In this document: piece after piece, positions 1-6,822 of the stretch
Position numbering within the stretch: the first letter of the stretch is position 1
Layout of the letters: each line of letters opens with the position of its first letter
NCBI GenBank assembly: GCA_023449275.1
Contig: JAEXJM010000024.1
Span: 1 to 14,507 of the forward strand
Direction: 5' to 3'
Length of the DNA stretch: 14,507 nucleotides
From: Pseudomonadota bacterium
GTDB taxonomy: Bacteria; Pseudomonadota; Gammaproteobacteria; Burkholderiales; Burkholderiaceae_D
Notes under the pieces: generated by a model
The model's database searches: none
The model's input: the letters and a program-made list of their open reading frames with translations, nothing else
Told to the model about the DNA's origin: nothing
Translations under genes and position numbers: made by a program

Positions 1-54
1 CGTGATCGCATAGTCAAAAGCCGGGAAAAAAACCAGTCCTGTTTTCTTTTTCAC
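1..54 (-). CDS. 5' fragment of an unidentified gene (GTG start), cut by window edge
   Basis: On the minus strand a GTG at 54-52 opens a frame that runs to the window edge, giving 18 residues starting M-K-K-K-T-G-L-V-F-F-P-A-F-D-Y. A purine-rich ribosome site (GAGAGGGG, 67-60) lies 5 bases upstream and overlaps the TGA stop of the upstream hydantoinase-family gene (68-66), so the two are probably co-transcribed and translationally coupled. The N-terminus reminds me faintly of some histone-deacetylase/AcuC-like proteins, but 18 residues cannot settle that and no function is assigned. The gene call rests on the ribosome site, spacing and open frame. Confidence 0.55.
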   Translation of the reverse strand, partial: MKKKTGLVFFPAFDYAIT

Positions 55-65
55 GAAAACCCCTC

Positions 66-1727
66 TCAATTCGAATCATCTTTAATCAGACCCGGTTTGA
101 CCTGAAGTCTGACACGCATGTTTTTGCCCGTCGTCGAATAACCGCGAACCACATTGAACACTTGGCTGTCGGCCACTTCGACCTCGATATCCTGATCCCG
201 TGCACCGGCCTGTTTGGCTTTCTTGACCAGTTTGTCAGTACCAAGGGCAATCAGGTCATCCAGTGTAAACCGTCTGGAAATTTCCTGCTGGATACCCTCT
301 TCCGCAATACTCAGAACCTGTGCCTCGGTATCGGCGACCATATTCAGTTCCACCGTCGTTCTGGCCGTCGCCGCACCACTGGCATTGATGACGTCGGAAT
401 CCCCCGGAACCTTGACCGGACAATCCATCATCTCGCCGATGCGTTTTGCCATGAACGGTGCCGGGCCGCCGACCACCACGATTTCCTGAGGCTCGATCTT
501 GCGGCCTTCCAGCAATTCATGAATCGTATAAACCGGCTTGCTGTTGATCTCGGTGAGCATGGCATTGATCTTGTCCACGATCAGCGTACAGGCCAGATCA
601 AGCACGTCTTTCGCGACTTCCTCCGGCGACTTGTTCAACCCGCCGGCCAGCAGTTTCATCGCTTCCATGGCCCTGTCCTTGTCACCGATATCGGCAATCC
701 CCAAAACAATCAGCGCATCCGTCGTCGTCGGTACCGGGCCACCGAAAGCCATCGCAGCACCCAGACGTTCCGGCCCCAGCTTCAGGACACCGTCTTCCAC
801 ACGGACATGACTGTCACCACCGACCCCGATGGAATGCGTCAACAGACCGCGAACCGACGTCTTGTGGTTTTCAATCGTGATGCCTTGAGGTTCCAGCAAA
901 GGCACGCCATCGGCAAACAGGGCGATATCCGTCGTCGTGCCGCCGATATCCACCGAAATGGAATCCATTTCATCCGAAACGTAAGGCAAGACCCCCATAA
1001 TCGTCGCGGCAGGGCCGGACAGAATCGTCTGGACCGGTGCTTCAAGAGACTGCTCGAATTCAATCGTACCGCCATCGGCTTTCAGGATATACAACGGCAC
1101 GTTCACGCCCAGTTTTTGCATATAGGTCTTCAACTGGCCCGCCAGTTGATGCTGCAAATGCCAGACGGCTTCATTCAGGTAAGTCGTCGCGATACGGCGC
1201 GGGAAATTCAGCGAACCGGAGAGTTGGTGACTCTGTGAGGCATGTTCGGCGACATCGCTGAAAATATCGTTCACTTCCTGTTCATGAACCGGGTTACGGG
1301 TCGAGAACTTGCCGACGATCGCAAAACGGTTGATCTTTTCTTTCTTGAATTTCGCTTTCAACTCCGCCAGTTCGGAACGGTCAGGCGCTTCAGCCTCGAT
1401 ACCGCGATGGCTCATGTAGCCCGCGACATAATTCGCCTTGTCATACAGAGGCAAATCCTTTGGCGAAACGCCCGGACCATTCATGACGATAAGGCCGACA
1501 GGCGCGAGCTGGTCCTGGACAACCGCATTCGTCGTCAACGTCGTTGACAGGACAATGCGCTGCAGATTCCTGATATCTTCCGGTTTGGCAACAGCTTCGG
1601 TTGCCATCATGACGCAATTTAAAATGTTCTCCTTATCCGTCAGCACTTTCGATTTGCGGATAATCTTGCGGCCATTCATTAAAACCGAATCGGTATGCGT
1701 ACCTCCAACGTCAATTCCAAGGATCAT
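66..1727 (-). CDS. Hydantoinase/oxoprolinase family protein (HyuA-type ATP-binding subunit)
   Basis: A 553-residue protein of the ASKHA-like hydantoinase A/5-oxoprolinase family. These enzymes use ATP to open cyclic amides such as hydantoins or 5-oxoproline; the substrate here is unknown. It has two glycine-rich phosphate-binding motifs: residues 4-13 (G-I-D-V-G-G-T-H-T-D) opening the N-terminal domain, and residues 260-267 (D-I-G-G-T-T-T-D) opening the second. It is shorter than typical HyuA proteins, which run close to 700 residues, and no HyuB-like partner is visible. The frame is open upstream to 1835, but ATG 1727 is chosen because AGGGAG at 1739-1734 lies 6 bases before it and the family motif begins at residue 4; the extra upstream residues look like noncoding translation. 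The next gene starts 11 bases downstream. A carbamoylase or amidase-like role fits the family, but specificity cannot be read from the sequence. Confidence 0.88.
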   Translation of the reverse strand: MILGIDVGGTHTDSVLMNGRKIIRKSKVLTDKENILNCVMMATEAVAKPEDIRNLQRIVLSTTLTTNAVVQDQLAPVGLIVMNGPGVSPKDLPLYDKANYVAGYMSHRGIEAEAPDRSELAELKAKFKKEKINRFAIVGKFSTRNPVHEQEVNDIFSDVAEHASQSHQLSGSLNFPRRIATTYLNEAVWHLQHQLAGQLKTYMQKLGVNVPLYILKADGGTIEFEQSLEAPVQTILSGPAATIMGVLPYVSDEMDSISVDIGGTTTDIALFADGVPLLEPQGITIENHKTSVRGLLTHSIGVGGDSHVRVEDGVLKLGPERLGAAMAFGGPVPTTTDALIVLGIADIGDKDRAMEAMKLLAGGLNKSPEEVAKDVLDLACTLIVDKINAMLTEINSKPVYTIHELLEGRKIEPQEIVVVGGPAPFMAKRIGEMMDCPVKVPGDSDVINASGAATARTTVELNMVADTEAQVLSIAEEGIQQEISRRFTLDDLIALGTDKLVKKAKQAGARDQDIEVEVADSQVFNVVRGYSTTGKNMRVRLQVKPGLIKDDSN

Positions 1728-1733
1728 AAGCTT

Positions 1734-1739
1734 CTCCCT
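1734..1739 (-). promoter_or_regulatory. Ribosome binding site fixing the hydantoinase-family start
   Basis: On the minus strand AGGGAG lies 6 bases before ATG 1727. It selects this start over an in-frame ATG about 108 bases further upstream, which has no comparable site. Confidence 0.75.
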
Positions 1740-1878
1740 GCAACAGTGTGATGTGAGGATTTCATAAATGTGAATAGTGCCATATCGTTTTTGAAGAGAA
1801 AAAAATCGTATTGGAAAAAATCTTGCAAAATGCACACTGGCAAAATATTGCAGCGTGCCCTTCAGGCATTACCGACCT

Positions 1879-1887
1879 ATTGTATCA
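1879..1887 (-). promoter_or_regulatory. Possible extended -10 promoter for the hydantoinase-family gene
   Basis: On the minus strand TGATACAAT has the form of an extended -10 element (TGn followed by a 5/6 match to TATAAT). No convincing -35 is seen at 1907-1902. A start near 1872 would give a leader of about 145 bases. The palindrome cluster at 1931-1961 would lie about 60-90 bases upstream of that start, a usual position for an activator. This is weak evidence on its own. Confidence 0.3.
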
Positions 1888-1930
1888 TCAGAGAAGGCGA
1901 ATACACTTGATCTTGAACGGATTTCAAAGA

Positions 1931-1961
1931 ATGGGAAACCGGAATTTCCCATGGGAAACCG
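1931..1961. repeat. Palindrome plus direct repeat, possible operator
   Basis: ATGGGAAACCG occurs twice (1931-1941 and 1951-1961), starts exactly 20 bases apart, close to two helical turns. Between and within the copies are a perfect 14-base palindrome TTTCCCATGGGAAA (1945-1958) and a second overlapping inverted repeat, GGGAAA 1933-1938 with TTTCCC 1945-1950. The result is three alternating half-sites in noncoding DNA upstream of the hydantoinase-family gene, a pattern expected for a dimeric regulator binding cooperatively. The regulator is unknown. Confidence 0.6.
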
Positions 1962-2027
1962 CCTTCAGATTTTGAATAAAATGTTTTCAAAACAACCTGT
2001 TGAACCAATTTATTCACGCGCGACAAC

Positions 2028-2056
2028 AAAAAAACGGCATTTCCGCAGAAATGCCG
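2028..2056 (-). terminator. Intrinsic terminator of the purN-rsmB unit
   Basis: Perfect 9-bp stem CGGCATTTC (2035-2043) / GAAATGCCG (2048-2056) with a 4-base loop. On the minus strand it is followed by seven T residues (2034-2028). It begins 22 bases past the rsmB-like stop codon. Confidence 0.9.
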
Positions 2057-2077
2057 CCTTCACATATACAGCCGATA

Positions 2078-3334
2078 TTATTTGACCCGCTCGAACACAG
2101 CCGCAAAGAACCCGTCTGTCTGGTGGGTATGAGGCATCAGTTTCAGATAATCTCCCATTTCAAGATCGATCTTGCCATCCTCCAGCACCTTCCTCATCGG
2201 CACCAGCACATAACGGTCGTCTTTCTTCAGGAAATCCCCGACGATCGATTCGTTCTCATCCTGAAGCAGACTGCACGTCGCATAAACCAGACGACCGCCC
2301 ACTTTCGGGAGCCGCGCAGCCGATTCCAGAATGGCACGCTGCTTTTCCGTCATTTCGGCAATCGTTTCCGGTGTCTGACGCCATTTCAGGTCGGGATTAC
2401 GCCGCAGGGTACCCAGACCACTGCAAGGCGAATCGACCAGAACCCGATCGGCCTTCCCTGCCAGCCGCTTGATCCTGGCATCCCGCTCGTGTGCAATCTG
2501 GACGGGATGCACGTTGGAAAGTCCGCTTTTCGCCAGTCTCGGCTTCATCTTCGCCAGCCGCTTGTCAGAAACGTCGAATGCATAAAGCCGTCCGGTATTG
2601 CGCATCGCCACACCCAACGCCAGCGTCTTCCCGCCAGCACCGGCACAGAAATCGACAACCATTTCACCCCGTTTCGCCCCGACGATCTGGGCCAGCAACT
2701 GGCTCCCTTCATCCTGAACCTCGACGCCGCCTTCCCTGAAAACCGGCATATTCTGCAAGGCGATTTTCTTTTTCAGGCGAATGCCGGATGAAGCGTATGG
2801 TGTCGGTTCACATTCCACCGGCACTTCATTCATGACCTTCATCACTGCATCGCGTTTGACTTTCAGCGTATTGACCCGCAAATCGAGTGGCGCGGGTGTA
2901 TTCAGCACGGCAGCCAGTTTCTGCGTTTGCTCTTCACCGATCTGTTCCGAAAGCCGGTCAAACAGCCATTCCGGCAAATTGGCCTGCATCTTGTGCGGCA
3001 ACTGGCTGCGATCCACTTTCGAAACATGGTTCAGCCATGCCGTTTCATTCTCGTCAATTCCGCCCAATGAATCGACACCATAAATATCCGCCAGTCCAAG
3101 CAACACCAGACGCCGCATTTGCGAACCATATCCGGATTCGGAAAGATTATTGTAAATCAGCCTGTTACGAAGGATAGCATAAACCGTTTCGGCAACCGCA
3201 CCCCTTTCGCGCATCCCAAGCCTGGGATGTTCACGGAAATAACGCGAAAGCACGACATCGGCCGGGCCTGAAAACTGAAGAACTTCCCGCAATACCTGCT
3301 CGGTATGCGTAATGACCATGGGTGCCAGCCTCAC
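2078..3334 (-). CDS. rsmB: RsmB/NOP-family RNA (cytosine-5) methyltransferase
   Basis: A 418-residue S-adenosylmethionine-dependent RNA m5C methyltransferase of the RsmB (Sun) family. E. coli RsmB, of similar length (429), methylates C967 of 16S rRNA. The N-terminal part (about residues 10-130) is a NusB-like helical RNA-binding region. The SAM-binding motif is D228-F-C-A-G-A-G-G-K-T237. Both conserved cysteines are present: C304 in D-S-P-C-S-G and C354 in A-T-C-S, which in this family release the product and attack the base. The start is GTG 3334: AAGGGAGGT lies 5 bases upstream, and the GTG shares GTGA with the purN stop. An in-frame ATG at 3319 is the alternative. The NusB-like region looks divergent, so another member of the RsmB/RsmF group is possible, but purN-rsmB adjacency supports RsmB. 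Confidence 0.88.
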   Translation of the reverse strand: MRLAPMVITHTEQVLREVLQFSGPADVVLSRYFREHPRLGMRERGAVAETVYAILRNRLIYNNLSESGYGSQMRRLVLLGLADIYGVDSLGGIDENETAWLNHVSKVDRSQLPHKMQANLPEWLFDRLSEQIGEEQTQKLAAVLNTPAPLDLRVNTLKVKRDAVMKVMNEVPVECEPTPYASSGIRLKKKIALQNMPVFREGGVEVQDEGSQLLAQIVGAKRGEMVVDFCAGAGGKTLALGVAMRNTGRLYAFDVSDKRLAKMKPRLAKSGLSNVHPVQIAHERDARIKRLAGKADRVLVDSPCSGLGTLRRNPDLKWRQTPETIAEMTEKQRAILESAARLPKVGGRLVYATCSLLQDENESIVGDFLKKDDRYVLVPMRKVLEDGKIDLEMGDYLKLMPHTHQTDGFFAAVFERVK

Positions 3335-3984
3335 AGCCCACCTCCCTTGACAATAAAATCCAGTGAATCAATCACCTCAGGCGACAGGCTGACACGGCCT
3401 TCGCCATTCAGGCTGATTTTCCCTTCCACAATCAGGCGTACGACCTTGGGATATATCCGGTGCTCCTGTTCCAGAACCCGTTCTGCAAGCCCGTCCTCAT
3501 CATCATCCGGAAAAACCGGCACAAGCGCCTGCGCGATAATCGGGCCACCATCGAGTTCCGGCGTGACGAAATGAACCGTCGCACCATGCACACGCACACC
3601 GGCGTCAATCGCCTGCCGATGCGTATGCAATCCCCTGAAACTCGGCAAAAGAGAAGGATGGATATTAACCATGCGTCCCGTGTAGTGCTCGACAAACCCC
3701 GTCGTCAGAATACGCATGAAACCGGCAAGGATCACCAGATCGGGCTGGTATTCATCGATCGTTTTCTGCAAAACGGCATCATAGGACTCACGGTCAGGAA
3801 AATCCTTGTGAGAAACGACACGGACAGGAATGCCCGCTTTTTCAGCGAACCCGAGACCAGCCGCATCCGCACGGTTACTGATCACTGCCGACAATTGCGC
3901 AGGCCATTTTTCCTGATTGAACGCCCGGACAATGGCTTCCATATTGCTGCCCCTGCCGGAAATGAGAATGACAATATTTTTCAT
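3331..3984 (-). CDS. purN: Phosphoribosylglycinamide formyltransferase (PurN)
   Basis: A 217-residue glycinamide ribonucleotide (GAR) transformylase. It moves the formyl group of 10-formyltetrahydrofolate to GAR in de novo purine synthesis, in the cytosol. Residues 9-14 (S-G-R-G-S-N) form the phosphate-binding loop after the first beta strand. The catalytic triad of the family is intact: N107 and H109 in N-I-H-P-S-L-L-P, and D145 in L-D-G-G-P-I-I. Length matches the family (about 210). No clear Shine-Dalgarno precedes ATG 3984; the nearest is a poor AGGG about 12 bases upstream. The gene ends in a 4-base overlap with rsmB and shares its terminator. No PurR-like operator was recognised in the short gap upstream. 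Confidence 0.96.
   Translation of the reverse strand: MKNIVILISGRGSNMEAIVRAFNQEKWPAQLSAVISNRADAAGLGFAEKAGIPVRVVSHKDFPDRESYDAVLQKTIDEYQPDLVILAGFMRILTTGFVEHYTGRMVNIHPSLLPSFRGLHTHRQAIDAGVRVHGATVHFVTPELDGGPIIAQALVPVFPDDDEDGLAERVLEQEHRIYPKVVRLIVEGKISLNGEGRVSLSPEVIDSLDFIVKGGGL
3340..3348 (-). promoter_or_regulatory. Strong ribosome binding site supporting the GTG start of rsmB
   Basis: On the minus strand AAGGGAGGT lies within the last codons of purN and 5 bases before GTG 3334. It selects the GTG over the internal ATG at 3319 and suggests translational coupling with purN. Confidence 0.8.
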
Positions 3985-4067
3985 GACGAGATTGTACCCT
4001 GTCCCGCCGTCTTTAGGCCACGCCAGCCACGAAATAATCGGCTTGACAGGACAACCCGGGATGAGAA

Positions 4068-4100
4068 AATGCCCTCCATGACGACGTCATGAAGGGCATT
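4068..4100 (-). terminator. Long hairpin after hutW, probable terminator of the heme-degradation operon
   Basis: A 16-position inverted repeat with one mismatch and almost no loop: AATGCCCT-c-CATGACG (4068-4083) pairs with CGTCATG-a-AGGGCATT (4085-4100). On the minus strand it is followed by a short T-rich tail (TTCTC), weaker than the other terminators here. It lies 38 bases past the hutW stop and 83 bases before purN. Confidence 0.65.
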
Positions 4101-4102
4101 CC

Positions 4103-4139
4103 GGTCTTTCCATCCGGAAAAACATCCGGTAAAAAGACC
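4103..4139 (-). repeat. Second inverted repeat reaching the hutW stop codon
   Basis: GGTCTTT (4103-4109) and AAAGACC (4133-4139) can pair across a 23-base loop that contains two copies of CATCCGG (4111-4117 and 4123-4129). The right arm touches the hutW stop at 4141-4139. It could add to termination or mRNA stability but is weak alone. Confidence 0.35.
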
Positions 4140-5491
4140 TATGCCGGAACCGGTTGTGCACCAAACTCGAGCAGGAGTTTCTTCATACGTGCAGACCAGT
4201 AAAATCCGGCACAGGTAAACGACATGCCGGGGCCATCGACATCCCCATCCAGCAATCCCGCTTTTTGCCATTGGGCCAGCAAAAGCCGTCCCGAATCCCG
4301 AAGCGATTCAGGCCATTTGCCAATCCCGGGAACCCTGATCAATTCAAATGCCGTATCGACTTCCCGGGCAAAACCGCTCTTTTCAGGTGCGAGAGGGGCT
4401 TCGGCAATCCGTCCCAACGGTTTTTCACCCCGTTCGACCATCTCCGTATACGTCTTGATATCCCTTGCCGTTCCAAGGCCGATCGTTCCGAGCCGTCCCC
4501 CCGCTGCCGAACCGAATGGGATCATATCGGTCTGCCCGCCGGCGAGACGGTTATAAAGTGAACGCTCATTCGGCGTCCGCCTCCAGTGTCTGGGTGAAAA
4601 ATGATCGAAACCGGCAGCGATCAGATTGGTGTAGGCCGTACCGAACAATCTGGCCTTTTCAGGAAATTCCGGCATCGGCGGCATCTTGCCCCGTTCGATC
4701 GCCTTGTCCAGAGGGCTACCCGGAAACATCCTGAGCTCATACAAATCCAGCCCGGCAATACGTGTTTCCTCACCGATATACCGGATATCGTCAATCAGGA
4801 TCTCCTCGGTCTGACCTGGCAAACCATACAACAGATCGATCACGACCGAAGCCCCGCTATCGCAAAGCCCGTTCAATGCCTCGCCCGCTTCTTCACGGGA
4901 CGCAAGCCTGCCGAGCTTCCTGCGCAAGGCCGTATTGGCCGACTGAAGCCCGATAGAAAAACGGTTCGCCCCCGCCTTCACCCATGCCATCCCTTTCTCT
5001 GCCGTAAAACCGGTATTGCGGCCTTCTACCGTCACTTCGGCATCAGGTGAAACATTGAAATGGTCGAAAAGCGAGCGGATCACACCTGCCATATCGTCTT
5101 TTTCAAGATCGCTCGGCGTACCGCCACCGAAATAAATCACGTCAACCTTGCGTTTGTGAATCACCTCCTTCAGGACTTCTGCTGTATCGGCGATTTCCTT
5201 CAAAAGCAGCGCCGAATATTTTGCACTGAAATCCTTTTTCGTCTGATTGATATAAAACGGACAGAACGTGCAGTGATGGTGGCAAAACGGCACGTGAATA
5301 TAAAGCGCGAGAGGACGTTCCGGCCCCATCATGAAAGCTTCTGGTGCAAACTCGGCAAACGTGCCGCCCTTCCAGACAGGTGGTTCACGGCGCATACCCG
5401 CCATGTTCGGCATAACCTTCTTTTCTTCCTCGAACGCCATCGTCAGGGGATCGTCACTCACCCGCGCGAAAAAACCGGAAACATCACGCAT
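4139..5491 (-). CDS. hutW: Heme-degrading radical SAM methyltransferase (ChuW/HutW, anaerobilin synthase type)
   Basis: A 450-residue cytosolic radical SAM enzyme of the ChuW/HutW family, related to HemN. E. coli ChuW opens the heme ring without oxygen, using SAM both as radical source and methyl donor, yielding the linear tetrapyrrole anaerobilin and free iron. The [4Fe-4S] ligands are C70, C74 and C77 (C-H-H-H-C-T-F-C), followed by the SAM-contacting G-G-G-T-P at 122-126. ATG 5491 is chosen over an in-frame ATG at 5515 because GGAGGT (5502-5497) lies 5 bases before it, and the overlap with the upstream gene falls to 8 bases. It is third in the operon after hutX and the chuY-like gene; those neighbours separate it from HemN coproporphyrinogen dehydrogenases. 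Expression should follow the Fur-box promoter at 6799-6827. Confidence 0.92.
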   Translation of the reverse strand: MRDVSGFFARVSDDPLTMAFEEEKKVMPNMAGMRREPPVWKGGTFAEFAPEAFMMGPERPLALYIHVPFCHHHCTFCPFYINQTKKDFSAKYSALLLKEIADTAEVLKEVIHKRKVDVIYFGGGTPSDLEKDDMAGVIRSLFDHFNVSPDAEVTVEGRNTGFTAEKGMAWVKAGANRFSIGLQSANTALRRKLGRLASREEAGEALNGLCDSGASVVIDLLYGLPGQTEEILIDDIRYIGEETRIAGLDLYELRMFPGSPLDKAIERGKMPPMPEFPEKARLFGTAYTNLIAAGFDHFSPRHWRRTPNERSLYNRLAGGQTDMIPFGSAAGGRLGTIGLGTARDIKTYTEMVERGEKPLGRIAEAPLAPEKSGFAREVDTAFELIRVPGIGKWPESLRDSGRLLLAQWQKAGLLDGDVDGPGMSFTCAGFYWSARMKKLLLEFGAQPVPA

Positions 5492-6146
5492 GAGCCACCT
5501 CCGCAACCGGAACATCGATCTGGACAGTCACCGCACGGGACAGAAAACCGGGATCATCCAGCACGTCCAGCACGGCTGCCGCAACGTCTTCCCGCGAAAC
5601 ATACCCCTGCCGCGTCCTGTCGGGAGTATCCAGAATGCAGAAATTCCCGCTGGCCGGTTCATTATTGAGGCCACCTGGACGCACAATCGTCCAGCGCAAA
5701 CCGCTCGCCTTCAGATAATCTTCCGCTTCAGTCTTGGCAAGCAGCGCTTCACCGAGGAACTTTTTGACATTGTCATTCAGTCCATCAAACTGTTCGCCAC
5801 ACCCCATCGACGTCACCAGCACGAACCGTTCAACGGGTTCGGCATTTTCAAGAGCACGAACGACGTTGATATTGCCTTCACCACAGACCCGGCGTCCCTC
5901 GGAATTCTTCCCGCCCATCAGACTGATCACCCGTCGTGGATGAGCCAGTTCCATGGCCCGCATGCAATCCTCGACTTCAAACGCATCGCCTTCGACAATC
6001 GTCACCCCCAGCTTTTCCAAAGCCCGTGCATCACTTCCGTTTCTGACCATCGCGGCGACCTTTTCACCGCGTTCGACAGCTTGCCCTGCAATATGCAAAC
6101 CGGTGTTGCGGGTAGCGCCGAACAACAGCAAATCACATCCGTTCAT
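5484..6146 (-). CDS. NAD(P)-binding atypical SDR protein, ChuY-like (anaerobilin reductase candidate)
   Basis: A 220-residue atypical short-chain dehydrogenase (NAD(P)H-binding family). The nucleotide-binding motif G10-A-T-R-N-T-G16 follows the first beta strand. The later K-T-E-A-E and R-P-G-G-L segments are typical of this SDR group, which lacks the classical Y-x-x-x-K active site. In E. coli O157:H7 the chuWXY genes sit together and ChuY reduces anaerobilin with NADPH, so the position between hutX and hutW makes that the best assignment. The start ATG 6146 shares ATGA with the hutX stop, and the end overlaps hutW by 8 bases, so the three are translationally linked. From fold alone it could be any NAD(P)H-binding reductase; the specific role comes from context. 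Confidence 0.85.
   Translation of the reverse strand: MNGCDLLLFGATRNTGLHIAGQAVERGEKVAAMVRNGSDARALEKLGVTIVEGDAFEVEDCMRAMELAHPRRVISLMGGKNSEGRRVCGEGNINVVRALENAEPVERFVLVTSMGCGEQFDGLNDNVKKFLGEALLAKTEAEDYLKASGLRWTIVRPGGLNNEPASGNFCILDTPDRTRQGYVSREDVAAAVLDVLDDPGFLSRAVTVQIDVPVAEVAHA
5497..5502 (-). promoter_or_regulatory. Ribosome binding site deciding the hutW start
   Basis: On the minus strand GGAGGT lies inside the 3' end of the chuY-like gene, 5 bases before ATG 5491. The longer candidate start at 5515 has no such site, so the first eight residues of the longer frame are probably not translated. Confidence 0.8.
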
Positions 6147-6670
6147 GCACTCACCCCGACATCAGCCGACCTGAAAATGGAACGCAAGGCCTCGACCTGT
6201 TCAGGTATCAGTTCCCTGTTTCCGTTGCGTCCTGCAAACACCTTGAACATCGCTTCTCCGGCTTCATTCATGAACTGGACACTGACTGTCTGAGACTTCA
6301 TGAAAGGACGTTCGACCAGATAAATCGATTTGCAGTTACCGAAACGCAAATGACCATGCATGGGGAATGAATAATCGAAATTGTAATAACCGTTGCTTTC
6401 CTTGCCTTCCGGAATCTCTCCGGAGAACTCGATAATGACATCCGGAGTGTTCATGACCAGCGTCATTTTTCCCAGCGTGGACAGAATCTGCATGACCTCT
6501 ATGAAGCGGCTGCCGTCCGTACGCTGCCACATCCCCTCCGGAAGCAACTCGATCAACTCTGCCATAGAAAGGCCACTGTTTCTGGCAAGCGCCTCAAGCA
6601 TTATTCCGGGATTGCCCTGTAATTTTTCCCTGATCGATTGCTTGTCCACCTGCTGTGCCATTTGCGTCAT
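6143..6670 (-). CDS. hutX: Cytosolic heme carrier HutX/ChuX family
   Basis: A 175-residue protein of the HutX/ChuX heme utilisation family (about 165-170 residues), which binds heme in the cytosol and delivers it to the degrading enzyme. Family signatures include M-L-E-A-L-A, N-T-P-D (residues 74-77), H-G-H-L (105-108) and M-F-K-V-F-A-G-R near the C-terminus. By my alignment from memory, ChuX heme ligand H98 corresponds to H107, but ChuX H65 (in H-T-A-D) corresponds to N74, so one reported ligand is replaced; H105 is nearby. Start ATG 6670 has AGGA about 10 bases upstream; an in-frame ATG at 6661 is possible. It is first in the operon, with a leader of about 120 bases from the predicted Fur-controlled start site near 6792. 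Confidence 0.92.
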   Translation of the reverse strand: MTQMAQQVDKQSIREKLQGNPGIMLEALARNSGLSMAELIELLPEGMWQRTDGSRFIEVMQILSTLGKMTLVMNTPDVIIEFSGEIPEGKESNGYYNFDYSFPMHGHLRFGNCKSIYLVERPFMKSQTVSVQFMNEAGEAMFKVFAGRNGNRELIPEQVEALRSIFRSADVGVSA

Positions 6671-6764
6671 TCTTATTTTTTCCTTTCCGTAAAAACAACT
6701 TCCGACGAAAAAATTTCCCTGAAATTTCTCTTTTTATATAAGGCAAATCGGTTCCGCCATAAAA

Positions 6765-6779
6765 AATTAATGCTTCTCA
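6765..6779 (-). promoter_or_regulatory. Second, weaker Fur-like box in the hutX leader
   Basis: On the minus strand TGAGAAGCATTAATT matches 10 of 15 positions of the Fur 7-1-7 consensus. Its core AATGAGAAGCATTA (6781-6768) is an inverted copy of AATGAGAATCATTA at 6805-6818, with 13 of 14 bases the same. It would lie about 13-27 bases past the predicted hutX transcription start, where a bound repressor would block elongation or promoter clearance. Confidence 0.5.
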
Positions 6780-6792
6780 TTCGTATTAAGCA

Positions 6793-6822
6793 TTGACAAT
6801 TGTAAATGAGAATCATTATCAT
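6793..6822 (+). promoter_or_regulatory. Sigma70-type promoter for the tonB-exbBD-receptor operon
   Basis: The -35 TTGACA (6793-6798) is a perfect match. After an 18-base spacer comes -10 TATCAT (6817-6822), 5/6. Transcription should start near 6829, giving a leader of about 66 bases before tonB. That leader holds a small hairpin, CCGAT-aaaa-ATCGG (6846-6859), with no T tail, so it is not a terminator. The Fur box covers the spacer and -10. Confidence 0.8.

Larger units (their letters stand above)
1728..2077. other. Intergenic region between the rsmB-like and hydantoinase-family genes
   Basis: This 350-base stretch has no gene I would accept. Reading leftwards from the rsmB-like stop, it holds a strong intrinsic terminator (2056-2028), a palindrome with a direct repeat (1961-1931), a possible extended -10 element (1887-1879), and an AT-rich leader ending in the ribosome site at 1739-1734. 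A 76-codon plus-strand frame at 1855-2085 crosses all these elements and has no ribosome site, so it is not taken as a gene. Confidence 0.7.

Noticed and set aside
162..1238. 358-codon plus-strand frame opposite the hydantoinase-family gene
   Set aside because: Arg/His/Gln-rich composition typical of an antisense shadow; the minus-strand protein has clear family motifs.
1823..1852. Near-repeats GCAAAATGCA and GCAAAATATTGCA in the hydantoinase-family leader
   Set aside because: Short, AT-rich and imperfect; could easily arise by chance and do not fit a known operator.
1855..2085. 76-codon plus-strand frame in the gap between the rsmB-like and hydantoinase-family genes
   Set aside because: No ribosome site, and it passes through the terminator stem and the palindrome cluster.
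3981..4271. 96-codon minus-strand frame spanning the hutW end and the gap before purN
   Set aside because: It overlaps the hutW 3' end and the hairpin in another frame, and nothing recognisable is encoded.
5491..5515. Longer N-terminus for HutW starting at 5515
   Set aside because: No ribosome site there and a longer overlap with the chuY-like gene; GGAGGT at 5502-5497 points to ATG 5491.
5331..6293. 320-codon plus-strand frame opposite hutW, the chuY-like gene and hutX
   Set aside because: It crosses three well-supported genes on the other strand and shows no recognisable domain.
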